Origin: an uncultured Nostoc sp.
Lineage (GTDB): Bacteria > Cyanobacteriota > Cyanobacteriia > Cyanobacteriales > Nostocaceae
Reading direction: 5' to 3'
NCBI RefSeq assembly: GCF_937863485.1
Contig: NZ_CALMFY010000170.1
Span: 1-50,328, forward strand
DNA: 50,328 bases
A program made the translations under genes and the position numbers. Numbering within the stretch: position 1 is the first letter of the stretch; every line of letters starts with the position of its first letter. Shown piece after piece: positions 1-8,951 of this stretch. Below the pieces are notes generated by a model. That model saw nothing but the letters and a program-made list of their open reading frames with translations, was not told where the DNA came from and searched no databases.

Positions 1-223
1 TTTTCCGGTTTCCGTATCCATTGTGCCTACTCTTAGCATAGGTACAGCTTTCCAAGGGGAGGGAACTAAATTTTCCGGTTTCCGTATCCATTGTGCCTAC
101 TCTTAGCATAGGTACAGCTTTCCAAGGGGAGGGAACTAAATTTTCCGGTTTCCGTATCCATTGTGCCTACTCTTAGCATAGGTACAGCTTTCCAAAGGGA
201 GGGAACTAAATTTTCCGGTTTCC
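1..223. repeat. 70-bp tandem repeat array, three copies plus a partial
   Basis: Three head-to-tail 70-bp units start at 1, 71 and 141, and the first 13 bases of a fourth begin at 211. Units 1 and 2 are identical; unit 3 differs by one base near 196 (AAAGGGA for AAGGGGA). Each unit begins TTTTCCGGTTTCC and ends GGGAACTAAA. There are no spacers, so this is not a CRISPR array. The array may continue to the left of the window. It lies downstream of pheT. Near-identity of units suggests recent amplification. Confidence 0.95.
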
Positions 224-270
224 CCCCAATACATCGGGGGGATTAAGGGGGGTAAGAATTTAATTAAAAT

Positions 271-2733
271 CTAACTTCTCAAGTTGACGCCGAATTTTTC
301 CACCAAGGCTTCGCGGACTTTATTGTGTACTGGTTCAACTTCAGCCTCAGTGAGAGTGCGATCGCTAGCCCGATAAACTAAGCGGAATGCTAAACTCCGC
401 TGTCCTTGGGGGACATTTTCGCCACGATATTCATCAAATAATTCCACCGATTCGAGCAAATCTTTACCCGCTTTGGTAATTACTTTTTGAATTTCGGCAA
501 CTGAGATTTTCACGGGTGCGAAAAAGGCGATGTCGCGATCGCTAGCTGGATAGGTAGAATAGGGCTGGAATGTTGAAACCAGGATTTCATCTTGTCCTAG
601 AGAATCTAAAAGTACATTTAGATCCAACTGGAAAACATAAACGGAATTTGGTAAACCTTTTTCTCGTCGCAATTGGGGATGGAGTTGCCCAAAAATACCC
701 AGGCTGTTACCCTGAATCCACAAAGAAGCAGTGCGTCCTGGATGTAAGCGATCGTCGCGGCGATCAGGTTGATATTCTACCTGCAAGCCAAGTTGCCGAA
801 ATACACTTTCTAAAATGCCTTTGGCTTCAAACCAGGTGATGGGTTCTTCGCGTCCACTTTTTGACCATTTGCCAAGGGAAATATCCCCTCCCACAATCCC
901 AGCAAGGGCTTCTGTTTCTTGCAAACCGTCTTCTTCTCGCCAGAAAATTTGCCCGATTTCAAAGCCGTTAAGGGCACCATTACCCTGCTCTAAATTGTAT
1001 TGAAAGGCGTCAATCAACCCAGATATCAAATCGTTTCGCAGCGCTGAATATTCGACAAATAACGGGTTTGACAATACTATCTGTCTGTCTTCTCCTGGTT
1101 TGACTAAAGAATAGTGGATTAATTCTGTCAACCCTTCAGCCCGGAGGAAAGCTCGTAACTTGCGAATCAGTTCCTCATCTAAAGGCAGATAACCAGCTTC
1201 CGCTTTTTCTGGTAAAGTATCGCAGAATTTGTTATAGCCATAGAGACGGGCAATTTCTTCAATTAAATCAATTTCTCGCTCTAAGTCGCGGTAACGATAG
1301 GGTGGCACAGAAACTGACCATGTGGGTTGATGGGTGGTATCTTCTCCTGGAACATTGTCTGAAGGAGTCAACTGACATCCTAATGCAGTCAGGATGCGCT
1401 CAACATCCTGTTCTTGGAGTTCACCTGTATCCTCTCCCAACTCGATTGGCCCCAGTATCTGATTAACTCTGTCTAAACGCAGTGCGATAGAACGACGCCA
1501 GGTAGACGGATGGGGGCGGGTGTCGGCAATTTCCTGCTGGACAAGAATTCCACTAGCTAATTCGCTAATTAAGGATAAGGCGCGGCGATTAGCTATTTCC
1601 AACTCAGCCCGGTTAACTCCGCGTTCATATCTGCCAGAAGCCTCACTTCTTAAGCCTGCACTCCGGGAAGAACGGCGAATTGCCACGGAATCAAATAAAG
1701 CTGCTTCTAAAACTAGACTTTGAGTCCCTTGATGGACTTCTGTTTCTTCTCCACCCATGACTCCCGCCAGTGCAACGGGTTTGTCGTTAGCGGTAATTAA
1801 CAAATTTTGGGATGTTAGGGTGCGAGTTTGTCCATCCAGGGTTTTGAGGGATTCTCCATTATTGGCGAAGCGGACGCCAATGGTTAAATTTCCACTACTT
1901 ACAACAGATTGTAAGCGACTCAAGTCAAAGGCGTGCAGTGGTTGTCCCCATTCCAACAAAACGTAGTTAGTAATATCCACGACATTACTTATGGGACGGA
2001 CTCCAGCAGCCCGCAAACGCTGTTGCAGCCATTCGGGAGATGGAGCAATTTTGACCTGTTCAATTACCGTACCAATGTATGCAGGACAAGCTTGGGTGTC
2101 GGCAATTTTTAAAGCTAAATTTCCGGCATTTTTAGGAATAGAGACTTCGCCAGGTTCAGGAATGCTCAACTTTCCACCAGTTAAAGCTGCTACTTCCCGT
2201 GCTACGCCTACCATACTCAAAGCATCAGCACGATTAGCAGTTGCGGTAAGGTCTAAAATTACATCATCTAAACCCAACAACGGACGCACATCACTACCCA
2301 ATGGTAAATTTTCCTGGGTGAAAATATGAATTCCGTCTACATCAGTGGGCAAACCGAGTTCCTTTAAAGAACAAATCATCCCCTGAGATGCAACACCACG
2401 CAGTTTCGCAGGTTTAATTTTTAAATCGATGTTGGGTAAGTAAGTACCCGTAGTTGCCACTGGCACATAAATATCTGCCTTCACATTGGCAGCACCACAG
2501 ACAATATTTAAAGTCTCATCTGCACCGATATCTACTTGGCAAACACTCAATTTATCGGCGTTGGGGTGGGGTTGACGCTCAAGCACTTTCCCGATTACCA
2601 CACCATTTGCCCAAGTGCGGCGGTCTTCAATCTCTTCTACCTCAAACCCTGCCATTGTCAAGGTTTCGGCTAATTCTTCTGGACTAAGTTTTATCTCTAC
2701 TAGTTCGCGCAGCCAATTTAGAGAAATACGCAT
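271..2733 (-). CDS. pheT: Phenylalanyl-tRNA synthetase beta subunit
   Basis: An 820-residue protein of the usual length for bacterial PheT. With PheS it forms the (alpha-beta)2 cytoplasmic enzyme that charges tRNA-Phe with phenylalanine. Visible domains in order: N-terminal helix ([12 protein letters not shown]), EMAP/OB-type tRNA-binding domain at about 40-150 ([20 protein letters not shown]), B3/B4 editing region at about 210-390 ([20 protein letters not shown]), B5 domain around 410-510, catalytic-like core, and the C-terminal anticodon-binding FDX-ACB domain from about 725 ([10 protein letters not shown]). The start is the ATG complement at 2731-2733, where family homology begins; no strong Shine-Dalgarno sequence precedes it. 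pheS is not adjacent, which is common in cyanobacteria. Confidence 0.97.
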   Translation of the reverse strand: MRISLNWLRELVEIKLSPEELAETLTMAGFEVEEIEDRRTWANGVVIGKVLERQPHPNADKLSVCQVDIGADETLNIVCGAANVKADIYVPVATTGTYLPNIDLKIKPAKLRGVASQGMICSLKELGLPTDVDGIHIFTQENLPLGSDVRPLLGLDDVILDLTATANRADALSMVGVAREVAALTGGKLSIPEPGEVSIPKNAGNLALKIADTQACPAYIGTVIEQVKIAPSPEWLQQRLRAAGVRPISNVVDITNYVLLEWGQPLHAFDLSRLQSVVSSGNLTIGVRFANNGESLKTLDGQTRTLTSQNLLITANDKPVALAGVMGGEETEVHQGTQSLVLEAALFDSVAIRRSSRSAGLRSEASGRYERGVNRAELEIANRRALSLISELASGILVQQEIADTRPHPSTWRRSIALRLDRVNQILGPIELGEDTGELQEQDVERILTALGCQLTPSDNVPGEDTTHQPTWSVSVPPYRYRDLEREIDLIEEIARLYGYNKFCDTLPEKAEAGYLPLDEELIRKLRAFLRAEGLTELIHYSLVKPGEDRQIVLSNPLFVEYSALRNDLISGLIDAFQYNLEQGNGALNGFEIGQIFWREEDGLQETEALAGIVGGDISLGKWSKSGREEPITWFEAKGILESVFRQLGLQVEYQPDRRDDRLHPGRTASLWIQGNSLGIFGQLHPQLRREKGLPNSVYVFQLDLNVLLDSLGQDEILVSTFQPYSTYPASDRDIAFFAPVKISVAEIQKVITKAGKDLLESVELFDEYRGENVPQGQRSLAFRLVYRASDRTLTEAEVEPVHNKVREALVEKFGVNLRS

Positions 2734-3443
2734 GGAGTGTGATTATTTTTGGAATCGTCTTTTGTTCTCATTTTAGGGTGCCTACTAGCGATCGATGGCT
2801 ACTCGTCCTGCAAGGCTTACCCTTTCACTTGAACAATCCTACTACGTTAGACTGGCAGAACAACGTCTCTTCCTAATCTTTTCTTGGCGTCTTGGCTTCT
2901 ATCAAAGTGGGAGATATGTTTGAGCTAACTATATATATTAGCCCACTTATTCGCTACGAGTTTTTAAATCCTGGAAATAAAGAAGTTAACAGCATTAGCG
3001 ATCGCAGAACTTGAATTTTTAAAACTCGATAAAACCTCACAAGTAATATTTTGTCACTCCACAAACTACAAAAATCAGGCTTCACTCTTTTTTGTAGTGT
3101 AATTGCATTCTATTGTAGTACTCAATAGAGGTAAATTTGCCCTGTTTCAGCCGAAAAATTACTGCTAAAACTGCCTCTAAAGCATTCACTGGAAGGATTA
3201 TTGAGCAATTTTTCTGAAATTTGCCTGAACAATACCAAAACAATGGCCAGTCCAATCTAAATTTTGTTCATTTTAAATGTAAATCTGATTTTGTATAGTT
3301 TTAACAAGTGTGGTACTTGCTGTATTTATTCGTATTTCTTTTTTGAAGATGAAAGTCAAAAAATGCTTTCATTCATGTCGTTGATTCTTCCTCTTGTTGG
3401 AGGAATTTAAGTTTGAGTAATAAGTAATAGGAATTTAATTCTA
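2734..3443. other. Intergenic region between divergent pheT and the repeat-protein gene
   Basis: This 710-bp stretch must hold both promoters. It is AT-rich and contains one near-complete HIP1 site at about 2998-3005 (GCGATCGC). No open reading frame with coding character, RNA gene or clear terminator was recognised. A GGAGGAA purine run at about 3400-3406 lies too far (about 38 bp) from the ATG at 3444 to be its ribosome site. Confidence 0.5.
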
Positions 3444-4571
3444 ATGGCAACTTCTGACAATAGCAATCAAACAACTGCCGGGTCACAAAGTAGTAGCAAC
3501 ACTTCAACTGGTAATGGCAATTTTTCTTTCAGTGATGGCAAATGGCAGTCCACCGATGGCAGCAGTTTAGATGGTGGCGGTAGCTTTGGTAGCGCTGCTA
3601 GTGGTAGTAATATCTTCGCTTCCTTCATTGGTGGTGGCAACTCATCCACAATCAGTAAAGATGGAAAGTACGCCTACAATTACGAGCGACCACTTGACAA
3701 GCGGGCTTTAACTGATACTAATAATCCGTTCAATCAACTGATTGAAGTTCTTGGCGGTGATACCAGCGCATTAGGTGGTAGCAACCCCTTTACTGGTGGT
3801 AGCACATCTGGTGGTGGTAGCAACCCCCTTGCTGGTGGTAACGCATCTGGTGGTAGTGCCTCTAGTGGTAACAATACCGCCGCTAGCGGCAACCTCCCTG
3901 GTAACTTACCATTTGGCAGCACTCCCCCCTCCAAGGAGAGTGGTAGCAACCTACCTGAAACAGGTAACGGTCTACCTGTACCTTATAACAGCGACAACTG
4001 GGTATTTGATATTCAAAACTTAGATGGTGCAAATGCTACTGGTAACAGTGGTCAAGGTAACGGTAACTGGTTATATGGTAGTAACAACACAACCGACGGT
4101 AATGGGAACTGGAATTTTGGTAGTAGCAATACAACCAACGGTAACGGTAACTGGAACTACAATGATGGCGGCAAAACCAAAGGTAATGGCAACTGGAGCT
4201 TTGGTAAAGATAACACAACCTCCGGTAATGGTAACTGGAACTTAGGCAATAACAACGACATCTTTGGTAATGCTAATACACAGACTAGTAGTAACAATGA
4301 CATCCTTGGTAATGGCAACACTGCCAGTGTAAGTAATAGCAATCTCCTTGGAAATCGGATTGAAACCAGTGGTGATGGCAAAACACTCGTTGGTAATGAA
4401 GGCTGGAATTTCTCTGTTAGTGGCGAACTGATATCGCTAGGTAGTACTACGCCCAGCCAAGCTATCGGCACTGATGTCAGCAGTTTACTCAGCAGTCCTG
4501 ACCTTGTAACATCCGCCATATCAAATCCAGGCTACAACAACCCGAATTATAATTTCTCTGCCATATCTTAA
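3444..4571 (+). CDS. Gly/Asn/Ser-rich repeat protein, unknown function
   Basis: A 375-residue, low-complexity protein that I cannot assign to a named family. Visible: a Ser/Thr/Gly/Asn-rich N-terminus without a recognisable signal peptide or membrane segment, a Gly-Ser-Asn-Pro section at about 110-165 (SNPFTGGSTSGGG, SNPLAGGNASGG), then five GNGNW repeats at about 200-270 spaced roughly 15 to 17 residues apart, and degenerate LGNGNT-type repeats after that. Tryptophan and aromatic residues at fixed spacing in a Gly/Asn background suggest a stacked beta or fibrous structure; that is inference. It stands alone, with divergent pheT upstream and a convergent regulator gene downstream. Repeated GGTAAYGGYAAC codon strings show growth by internal duplication. 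Confidence 0.8.
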   Translation: MATSDNSNQTTAGSQSSSNTSTGNGNFSFSDGKWQSTDGSSLDGGGSFGSAASGSNIFASFIGGGNSSTISKDGKYAYNYERPLDKRALTDTNNPFNQLIEVLGGDTSALGGSNPFTGGSTSGGGSNPLAGGNASGGSASSGNNTAASGNLPGNLPFGSTPPSKESGSNLPETGNGLPVPYNSDNWVFDIQNLDGANATGNSGQGNGNWLYGSNNTTDGNGNWNFGSSNTTNGNGNWNYNDGGKTKGNGNWSFGKDNTTSGNGNWNLGNNNDIFGNANTQTSSNNDILGNGNTASVSNSNLLGNRIETSGDGKTLVGNEGWNFSVSGELISLGSTTPSQAIGTDVSSLLSSPDLVTSAISNPGYNNPNYNFSAIS

Positions 4572-4839
4572 AACTTTGTAGCAGACAGGAGCCAGTTTTT
4601 GCATCGGCAAGCCTGTCTATTGTGGCAATGGGCCTTTTGCCAACTTGAGTTGATTACATTTTGAATATAATACTTCTCGGTTAAGCTAAGGTACATTCCT
4701 GTTCCAATGATACTCACGGACAGTATAGCGGTTACCGCATGGGTAAGGTACAGAAAAAATAATTAACCGCAGATGAACACAGATACTCGCACACCTAACC
4801 CATGTACCTCAGTAAAATGAGAATCCCTATATTCCCTTT

Positions 4840-5202
4840 TCACTCTACAAGAGATTTGAGCGCATGTAGTAATTGCTGTTTAGTAAAAGGCTTAGTTAAA
4901 TAAACATCTGCACCTTGTCGCATTCCCCAAATTCGGTCAATTAGCTGATTTTTAGAACTACAAATAATAATTGGTACTTTTTGAGTCACTGGATTTTTTT
5001 TGAGTTGACGACAGAATTCAAAACCACTAATTTCTGGCATTACCACATCAGTAATAATCGCATCCAAACGATGAGTTATTGCCTTACTCATCCCATCTTT
5101 GGCATCATAAGCTTTAATTACCGTGTGTCCATTCTCTCTTAAAAAACTATTGATTAACTCCAACTGAGAAGGAGCATCTTCAACAACTAAAACTGTCGCC
5201 AT
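4840..5202 (-). CDS. CheY-like single-domain response regulator (PixH/PilH type)
   Basis: A 120-residue receiver domain and nothing else. Phosphorylation-site residues are all visible: acidic pair E8-D9, phospho-acceptor D52 (ITDVVMP), the Thr/Ser switch at S82-S83, and K104 in the LTKPF motif. Such proteins take a phosphoryl group from a CheA-like histidine kinase and act by protein contact. It lies 47 bp downstream of the PatA-domain regulator on the same strand, so the two are probably one transcript, as in the pixG-pixH or pilG-pilH arrangement of cyanobacterial phototaxis and motility operons. The usual CheW, receptor and CheA genes are missing here, so its kinase partner must lie elsewhere. 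Confidence 0.9.
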   Translation of the reverse strand: MATVLVVEDAPSQLELINSFLRENGHTVIKAYDAKDGMSKAITHRLDAIITDVVMPEISGFEFCRQLKKNPVTQKVPIIICSSKNQLIDRIWGMRQGADVYLTKPFTKQQLLHALKSLVE

Positions 5203-5249
5203 ATTGATTGATTCTCACTAGCTCAAATTCATTAGATTTTGTGGTTAAT

Positions 5250-6632
5250 TTAAGTCAAATGCATGAAGACTGTTTTCAGCAATTCTGCGCGTGAAAACGG
5301 TTTGGTGAGATATCCAGATGCCCCTACCAGTTTCGCTTTTACTTTGTCTACAATTCCTTTATTCCCAGTGACAAAAATGATCGGAGTATTTTGAAAAGTT
5401 GAATTATTTCGTATAATCCGACACAACTCATAACCATCGATTCCTACCATATTTAAATCCAGCAAAATTAAGTCCGGTTTGTGCCTTATAATTGACAAAA
5501 CAGCTTTTAGTGGATCGTTAATAGTCACTACAGAAAAATTTTCATTTTCTAAGAAATGGCTAATTTCTTTGAGAATTGTGGGGCTATCATCTACAGAAAC
5601 GATTTTGTGGACTTTTTGTGCCGTTACAGTAGCAGCCGTTACTCTTTGGTAAGCAGGATTTATGTTATTTGATATCGTTGGTTCCTGAAAGTTTTCTTTT
5701 GGAGGAGCAGAAATTTGTGGTAATTGGTGAACAGCAGCTACATTCTCTTCAGAAATATCTGGGTAAGACTTGACGGTGGTATTTAGTTTTTCTTTGGTAT
5801 CAACTAATGTAATTAATTTTGAGAAAAGCGAACGCTCTTCAAATATCTTTGGTAATTTATCAAATGGTGGATCGGGTTCATGCAAAATAATCCCGCCCTG
5901 AAGTATGTAAGGGTATAAATTACGAGCCAGTTGAATTTCATCTTGATTCAAAATTACCGCCAGATGACACAGGCTAAAACCCTTCATCCAATTAATTAAA
6001 TCTGGCTGGAGTGTTGGTAAATCTTTTTCCTCGATTTTGCTGTTAATCAACAGATATGGACGTTGATATGGAGAAGAAATTTGGGGAACAAAAGCCTGCC
6101 AATTCTGTAATCTTACTTGGCAACGTTCGAGAATTTTTTCTACATCTAGCCTGCAAATTTTTGGCATTCTATTCAGTGATTCTGTTAATTCATAAGTCCC
6201 TTCTTTGATTAGCAAAAATGATTCAATCACCTCTTTAACCAATTCTTGAATCAGCACTCCTGCTTGTGTAGAATGTAGATGTTGTTCACTAACAAGCCAG
6301 GATATAGCCTGATACTCAGGAGGGTGGTTTCTCGAATTGCTGTCATGTTCGATTAACTGACTGTGTGAGTCAGGTTCAAACATCAAACGTAATTGAACAC
6401 GAACCTCAGTAGTCAATAGTGGAATTTGGTGGCTGAGGCGACGCAAATGACGTTCTAGTCGATCAAACGGTTCCACTGAATGGGTAGCGTAGGTTATTTT
6501 GCCTTGTTCTAGGTAAATCGACCAACTAACTGAATTACTCAATGCTTGTAAACAAGTACTATCCGAGCAATTAGATAACTGTCTTAACAAACTTAGAGGA
6601 CGTAGTTTAGTGAATGCACCGGAATTATTCAT
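5250..6632 (-). CDS. PatA-type response regulator (PATAN/DUF4388-like N-terminus plus receiver)
   Basis: A 460-residue protein. The N-terminal ~200 residues resemble the PatA-type domain of cyanobacterial regulators (start LRPLSLLRQLSNCSDSTCLQ; WSIYLEQGKITYA strand). A linker rich in Pro and Ser follows to about 335. The C-terminal ~120 residues are a CheY receiver with VDDSPT, the acceptor Asp in ILLDLNM, TGN switch and LTKPFS lysine. Relatives include PatA (heterocyst pattern), PixG and PilG (phototaxis and pili) and HmpA (hormogonium motility). It is longer than PatA itself (about 379 residues). With the downstream CheY gene it forms a two-gene unit. Which of these processes it serves cannot be told from the sequence. 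Confidence 0.85.
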   Translation of the reverse strand: MNNSGAFTKLRPLSLLRQLSNCSDSTCLQALSNSVSWSIYLEQGKITYATHSVEPFDRLERHLRRLSHQIPLLTTEVRVQLRLMFEPDSHSQLIEHDSNSRNHPPEYQAISWLVSEQHLHSTQAGVLIQELVKEVIESFLLIKEGTYELTESLNRMPKICRLDVEKILERCQVRLQNWQAFVPQISSPYQRPYLLINSKIEEKDLPTLQPDLINWMKGFSLCHLAVILNQDEIQLARNLYPYILQGGIILHEPDPPFDKLPKIFEERSLFSKLITLVDTKEKLNTTVKSYPDISEENVAAVHQLPQISAPPKENFQEPTISNNINPAYQRVTAATVTAQKVHKIVSVDDSPTILKEISHFLENENFSVVTINDPLKAVLSIIRHKPDLILLDLNMVGIDGYELCRIIRNNSTFQNTPIIFVTGNKGIVDKVKAKLVGASGYLTKPFSRAELLKTVFMHLT

Positions 6633-7359
6633 ATTCTTTCAGTTTTTTTTGCGGAATCAACAACCGAACATTTGTAAATGGAAAATATCAGCTATGAAGT
6701 ATTCTCTTGTTTGTAATTTTTCTCTATGCAAAAATTATTTCTTTTAAAATATGTATATATATTAAAAGTTATAATTTTTATAACTTTTTTGTTGTCTTTG
6801 GCACGTTCTACTTAATTTATCTCAAAAAATTAGTAGGTGAGTATGAATAAAGGTAAACACATATCATAGCTAAACTATCAGTAAATGCTAGTTATTTCTA
6901 GATTTTACTCACTAGCGACAACTCTTGGCTGAAGACCTGAATAACGACGTTTATTTATACCCGCTTACTGAAAGAGGCAAATTTGAATCCAAATTCACGC
7001 AGTTACACTGGTATACTTCTAGAGTTAATGATCTTGATTGTGGTTAATGACTTTCCTATAAAGGAACAATTTCTCCTATATAGAATCTTTAAAAATATAT
7101 CTAGGAAAGTTTAGGTATTTATTGTAATGTATGTTTAAGGGATATAAATTTTTGGTAGATACATTACAACAGGTAATTCTGGGTTTTGATAAACTATTTT
7201 TTGCTAAACTAAGCTGTACTCAAGTTCTTCTTAAATATATAGTGAACTTCATGAAAATAATTTGTTTAATAAAGATTAGAGCATCTACCACTAAATATTA
7301 TATTCTGTAGTCGTCTCGGCGACTGGAATTATATACTCTGAGAAAAGGGAAATAAAGCA
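6633..7359. other. AT-rich intergenic region between divergent operons
   Basis: This 727-bp gap separates the PatA-type regulator (minus) from the VWA-phosphatase-kinase operon (plus), so it should hold two promoters. It is very AT-rich (runs such as TATGTATATATATTAAAAG near 6750). No gene, RNA or repeat family was recognised. A GAAAAGGGA purine stretch at 7342-7350 is a plausible ribosome site for the TTG start at 7360. Confidence 0.5.
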
Positions 7360-8061
7360 TTGGACTTTAACATAACACAAAAAGTTATGCATGATACATT
7401 AAGACTTGATGAAGTAGTAGAATTTGCCGAGAATCCAGAACCACGTTGTCCTTGTGTGCTCTTGCTAGACACATCTGGCTCGATGCAAGGAGATCCGATT
7501 GAGGCTTTAAATCAGGGTTTACTAAGTTTAAAGGATGAATTAGTCAAAAATTCCTTAGCCGCAAGACGGGTGGAAGTGGCGATCGTAACTTTTGATAGTA
7601 ATATCAATGTAGTACAAGACTTTGTGACTGCCGATCAATTCAATCCGCCGATTTTGACAGCTCAAGGCTTGACTACGATGGGTGCAGGAATTCATAAAGC
7701 TTTAGACATAATTCAAGAGCGTAAATCTCAGTATCGTGCCAATGGGATTGCTTACTATCGTCCTTGGGTATTCATGATTACCGATGGAGAACCCCAAGGC
7801 GAGTTAGAGCATGTGGTAGAGCAAGCAGCCCAGCGTCTACAGCGAGATGAAGAAAATAAACGTGTAGCATTTTTTACAGTAGGTGTAGAAAATGCGAATA
7901 TGACGCGTTTAAATCAAATAGCTGTGCGTACCCCGCTGAAACTCAAAGGATTAAATTTTATCGAGATGTTTGTCTGGCTATCAACTAGTATGTCATCTGT
8001 TTCTCATTCGCAGGTGGACGAACAGGTAGCATTACCGCCGATTGGTTGGGGGACTGTTTAA
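7360..8061 (+). CDS. TerY-like von Willebrand factor A domain protein
   Basis: A 233-residue protein made almost entirely of one VWA domain. The metal-ion-dependent adhesion site is intact: DTSGSM at 37-42, a later Thr in the TTMGAG segment, and Asp in MITDGEP. It resembles TerY, the VWA protein of tellurite/stress gene clusters. It starts with TTG, chosen because a purine run (AAAAGGGA) lies about 10 bases upstream; an in-frame ATG at 7387 is the alternative and would lose nine residues. It is the first gene of an operon with a PP2C phosphatase and an atypical kinase. That trio is the TerY-P triad described in comparative-genomics work on Ter stress systems, where the VWA protein is thought to scaffold or be the target of phosphorylation. 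Confidence 0.88.
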   Translation: MDFNITQKVMHDTLRLDEVVEFAENPEPRCPCVLLLDTSGSMQGDPIEALNQGLLSLKDELVKNSLAARRVEVAIVTFDSNINVVQDFVTADQFNPPILTAQGLTTMGAGIHKALDIIQERKSQYRANGIAYYRPWVFMITDGEPQGELEHVVEQAAQRLQRDEENKRVAFFTVGVENANMTRLNQIAVRTPLKLKGLNFIEMFVWLSTSMSSVSHSQVDEQVALPPIGWGTV

Positions 8062-8111
8062 TTAAAGATTGCAGCTTGATGTTTACACAGCTAGCTGCTG
8101 GAAAAAAATCT

Positions 8112-8894
8112 ATGAATATATCAAAACAGATTGCTCAATGGCGAATTGTGGCTGCGTCTGTATGTGGTACAAGTCACTTAAAAAACAATCAGTTATGTCA
8201 GGATGCTCATCACTGGCAGATATTGTCAGATAATGTTTTAGTGGCGGCCGCAGCAGATGGCGCAGGTTCTGCTAGCCTTGGGAAAGTGGGAGCGATGGTT
8301 GCTGTGGAAACAGCGATCGAAAACATTTCCACTAAAGGACTCACCCGGAAAATTCTGACTGATGATGCCTATGTGCAATCGCTCTTAAATGGTGCCATAC
8401 TAGCCGCCAAAAAAGCTGTGGAGGATGAGGCGGCTACTTGTGACAAACAGCCTCAAGATTTAGCAACTACCTTAATTATGATGGTCGCTACACCAGAAGT
8501 TGTAGCTGTGGCACAGATAGGTGATGGTTTGGCAGTGGCAAAAGATCGGATGGGCAACCTCCTGGCACTTACCATGCCTGACAGTGGCGAATACATTAAC
8601 GAAACCACTTTTTTAACTTCGCCTACTGCCTTAGATGCAGCGCAGATGAGAGTCTGGCGCACAGACATAGTAAATGTTGGCATCATCACTGACGGACTAC
8701 AAATGCTGGCTTTGAATATGGTTGTTGGCGAACCTCACAAACCCTTCTTTTTTCCGTTGTTTGAATTTGTAGCCAATACTGACGATAAGACAGTAGCCAA
8801 GGAGCAGTTGATAAAATTTTTACGCTCAGAGCGGATTACCCAACGCACTGATGATGATTTGACACTCATTATAGCTGCATTCAACGACTCATGA
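8112..8894 (+). CDS. PP2C-family serine/threonine phosphatase
   Basis: About 261 residues from the ATG at 8112; the frame is open upstream to a TTG at 8046 inside the preceding gene, and an ATG at 8079 is also possible. I chose 8112 because the phosphatase fold starts immediately afterwards (WRIVAASVCGTSH). Metal-binding motifs of the compact PP2C_2 type are visible: CQDAH, AAADGAGSAS with its Asp-Gly pair, a QIGDG strand-turn, and a C-terminal DDDLTLIIA. It would remove phosphate from Ser/Thr residues, most simply those placed by the kinase encoded 57 bp downstream. It follows the VWA gene by 50 bp. No membrane segment is seen, so it should be cytoplasmic. Confidence 0.88.
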   Translation: MNISKQIAQWRIVAASVCGTSHLKNNQLCQDAHHWQILSDNVLVAAAADGAGSASLGKVGAMVAVETAIENISTKGLTRKILTDDAYVQSLLNGAILAAKKAVEDEAATCDKQPQDLATTLIMMVATPEVVAVAQIGDGLAVAKDRMGNLLALTMPDSGEYINETTFLTSPTALDAAQMRVWRTDIVNVGIITDGLQMLALNMVVGEPHKPFFFPLFEFVANTDDKTVAKEQLIKFLRSERITQRTDDDLTLIIAAFNDS

Positions 8895-8951
8895 GCAATA
8901 AATCTACAGGTTTGACATCTTACAATAACTTCCGTTAGCGGTAATTTCATT

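Noticed and set aside
1..223. CRISPR array
   Set aside because: Units are 70 bp, head-to-tail and near identical throughout, with no unique spacers and no cas genes in the window.
570..2687. Six open frames on the plus strand of pheT
   Set aside because: They are antisense to a complete, well-conserved pheT and have no ribosome sites or family motifs.
3734..4519. Antisense and alternate frames in the GNGNW gene
   Set aside because: Long frames arise from the low-complexity GGT/AAC-rich repeats; encoded proteins are Leu/Pro or Tyr/His runs without family features.
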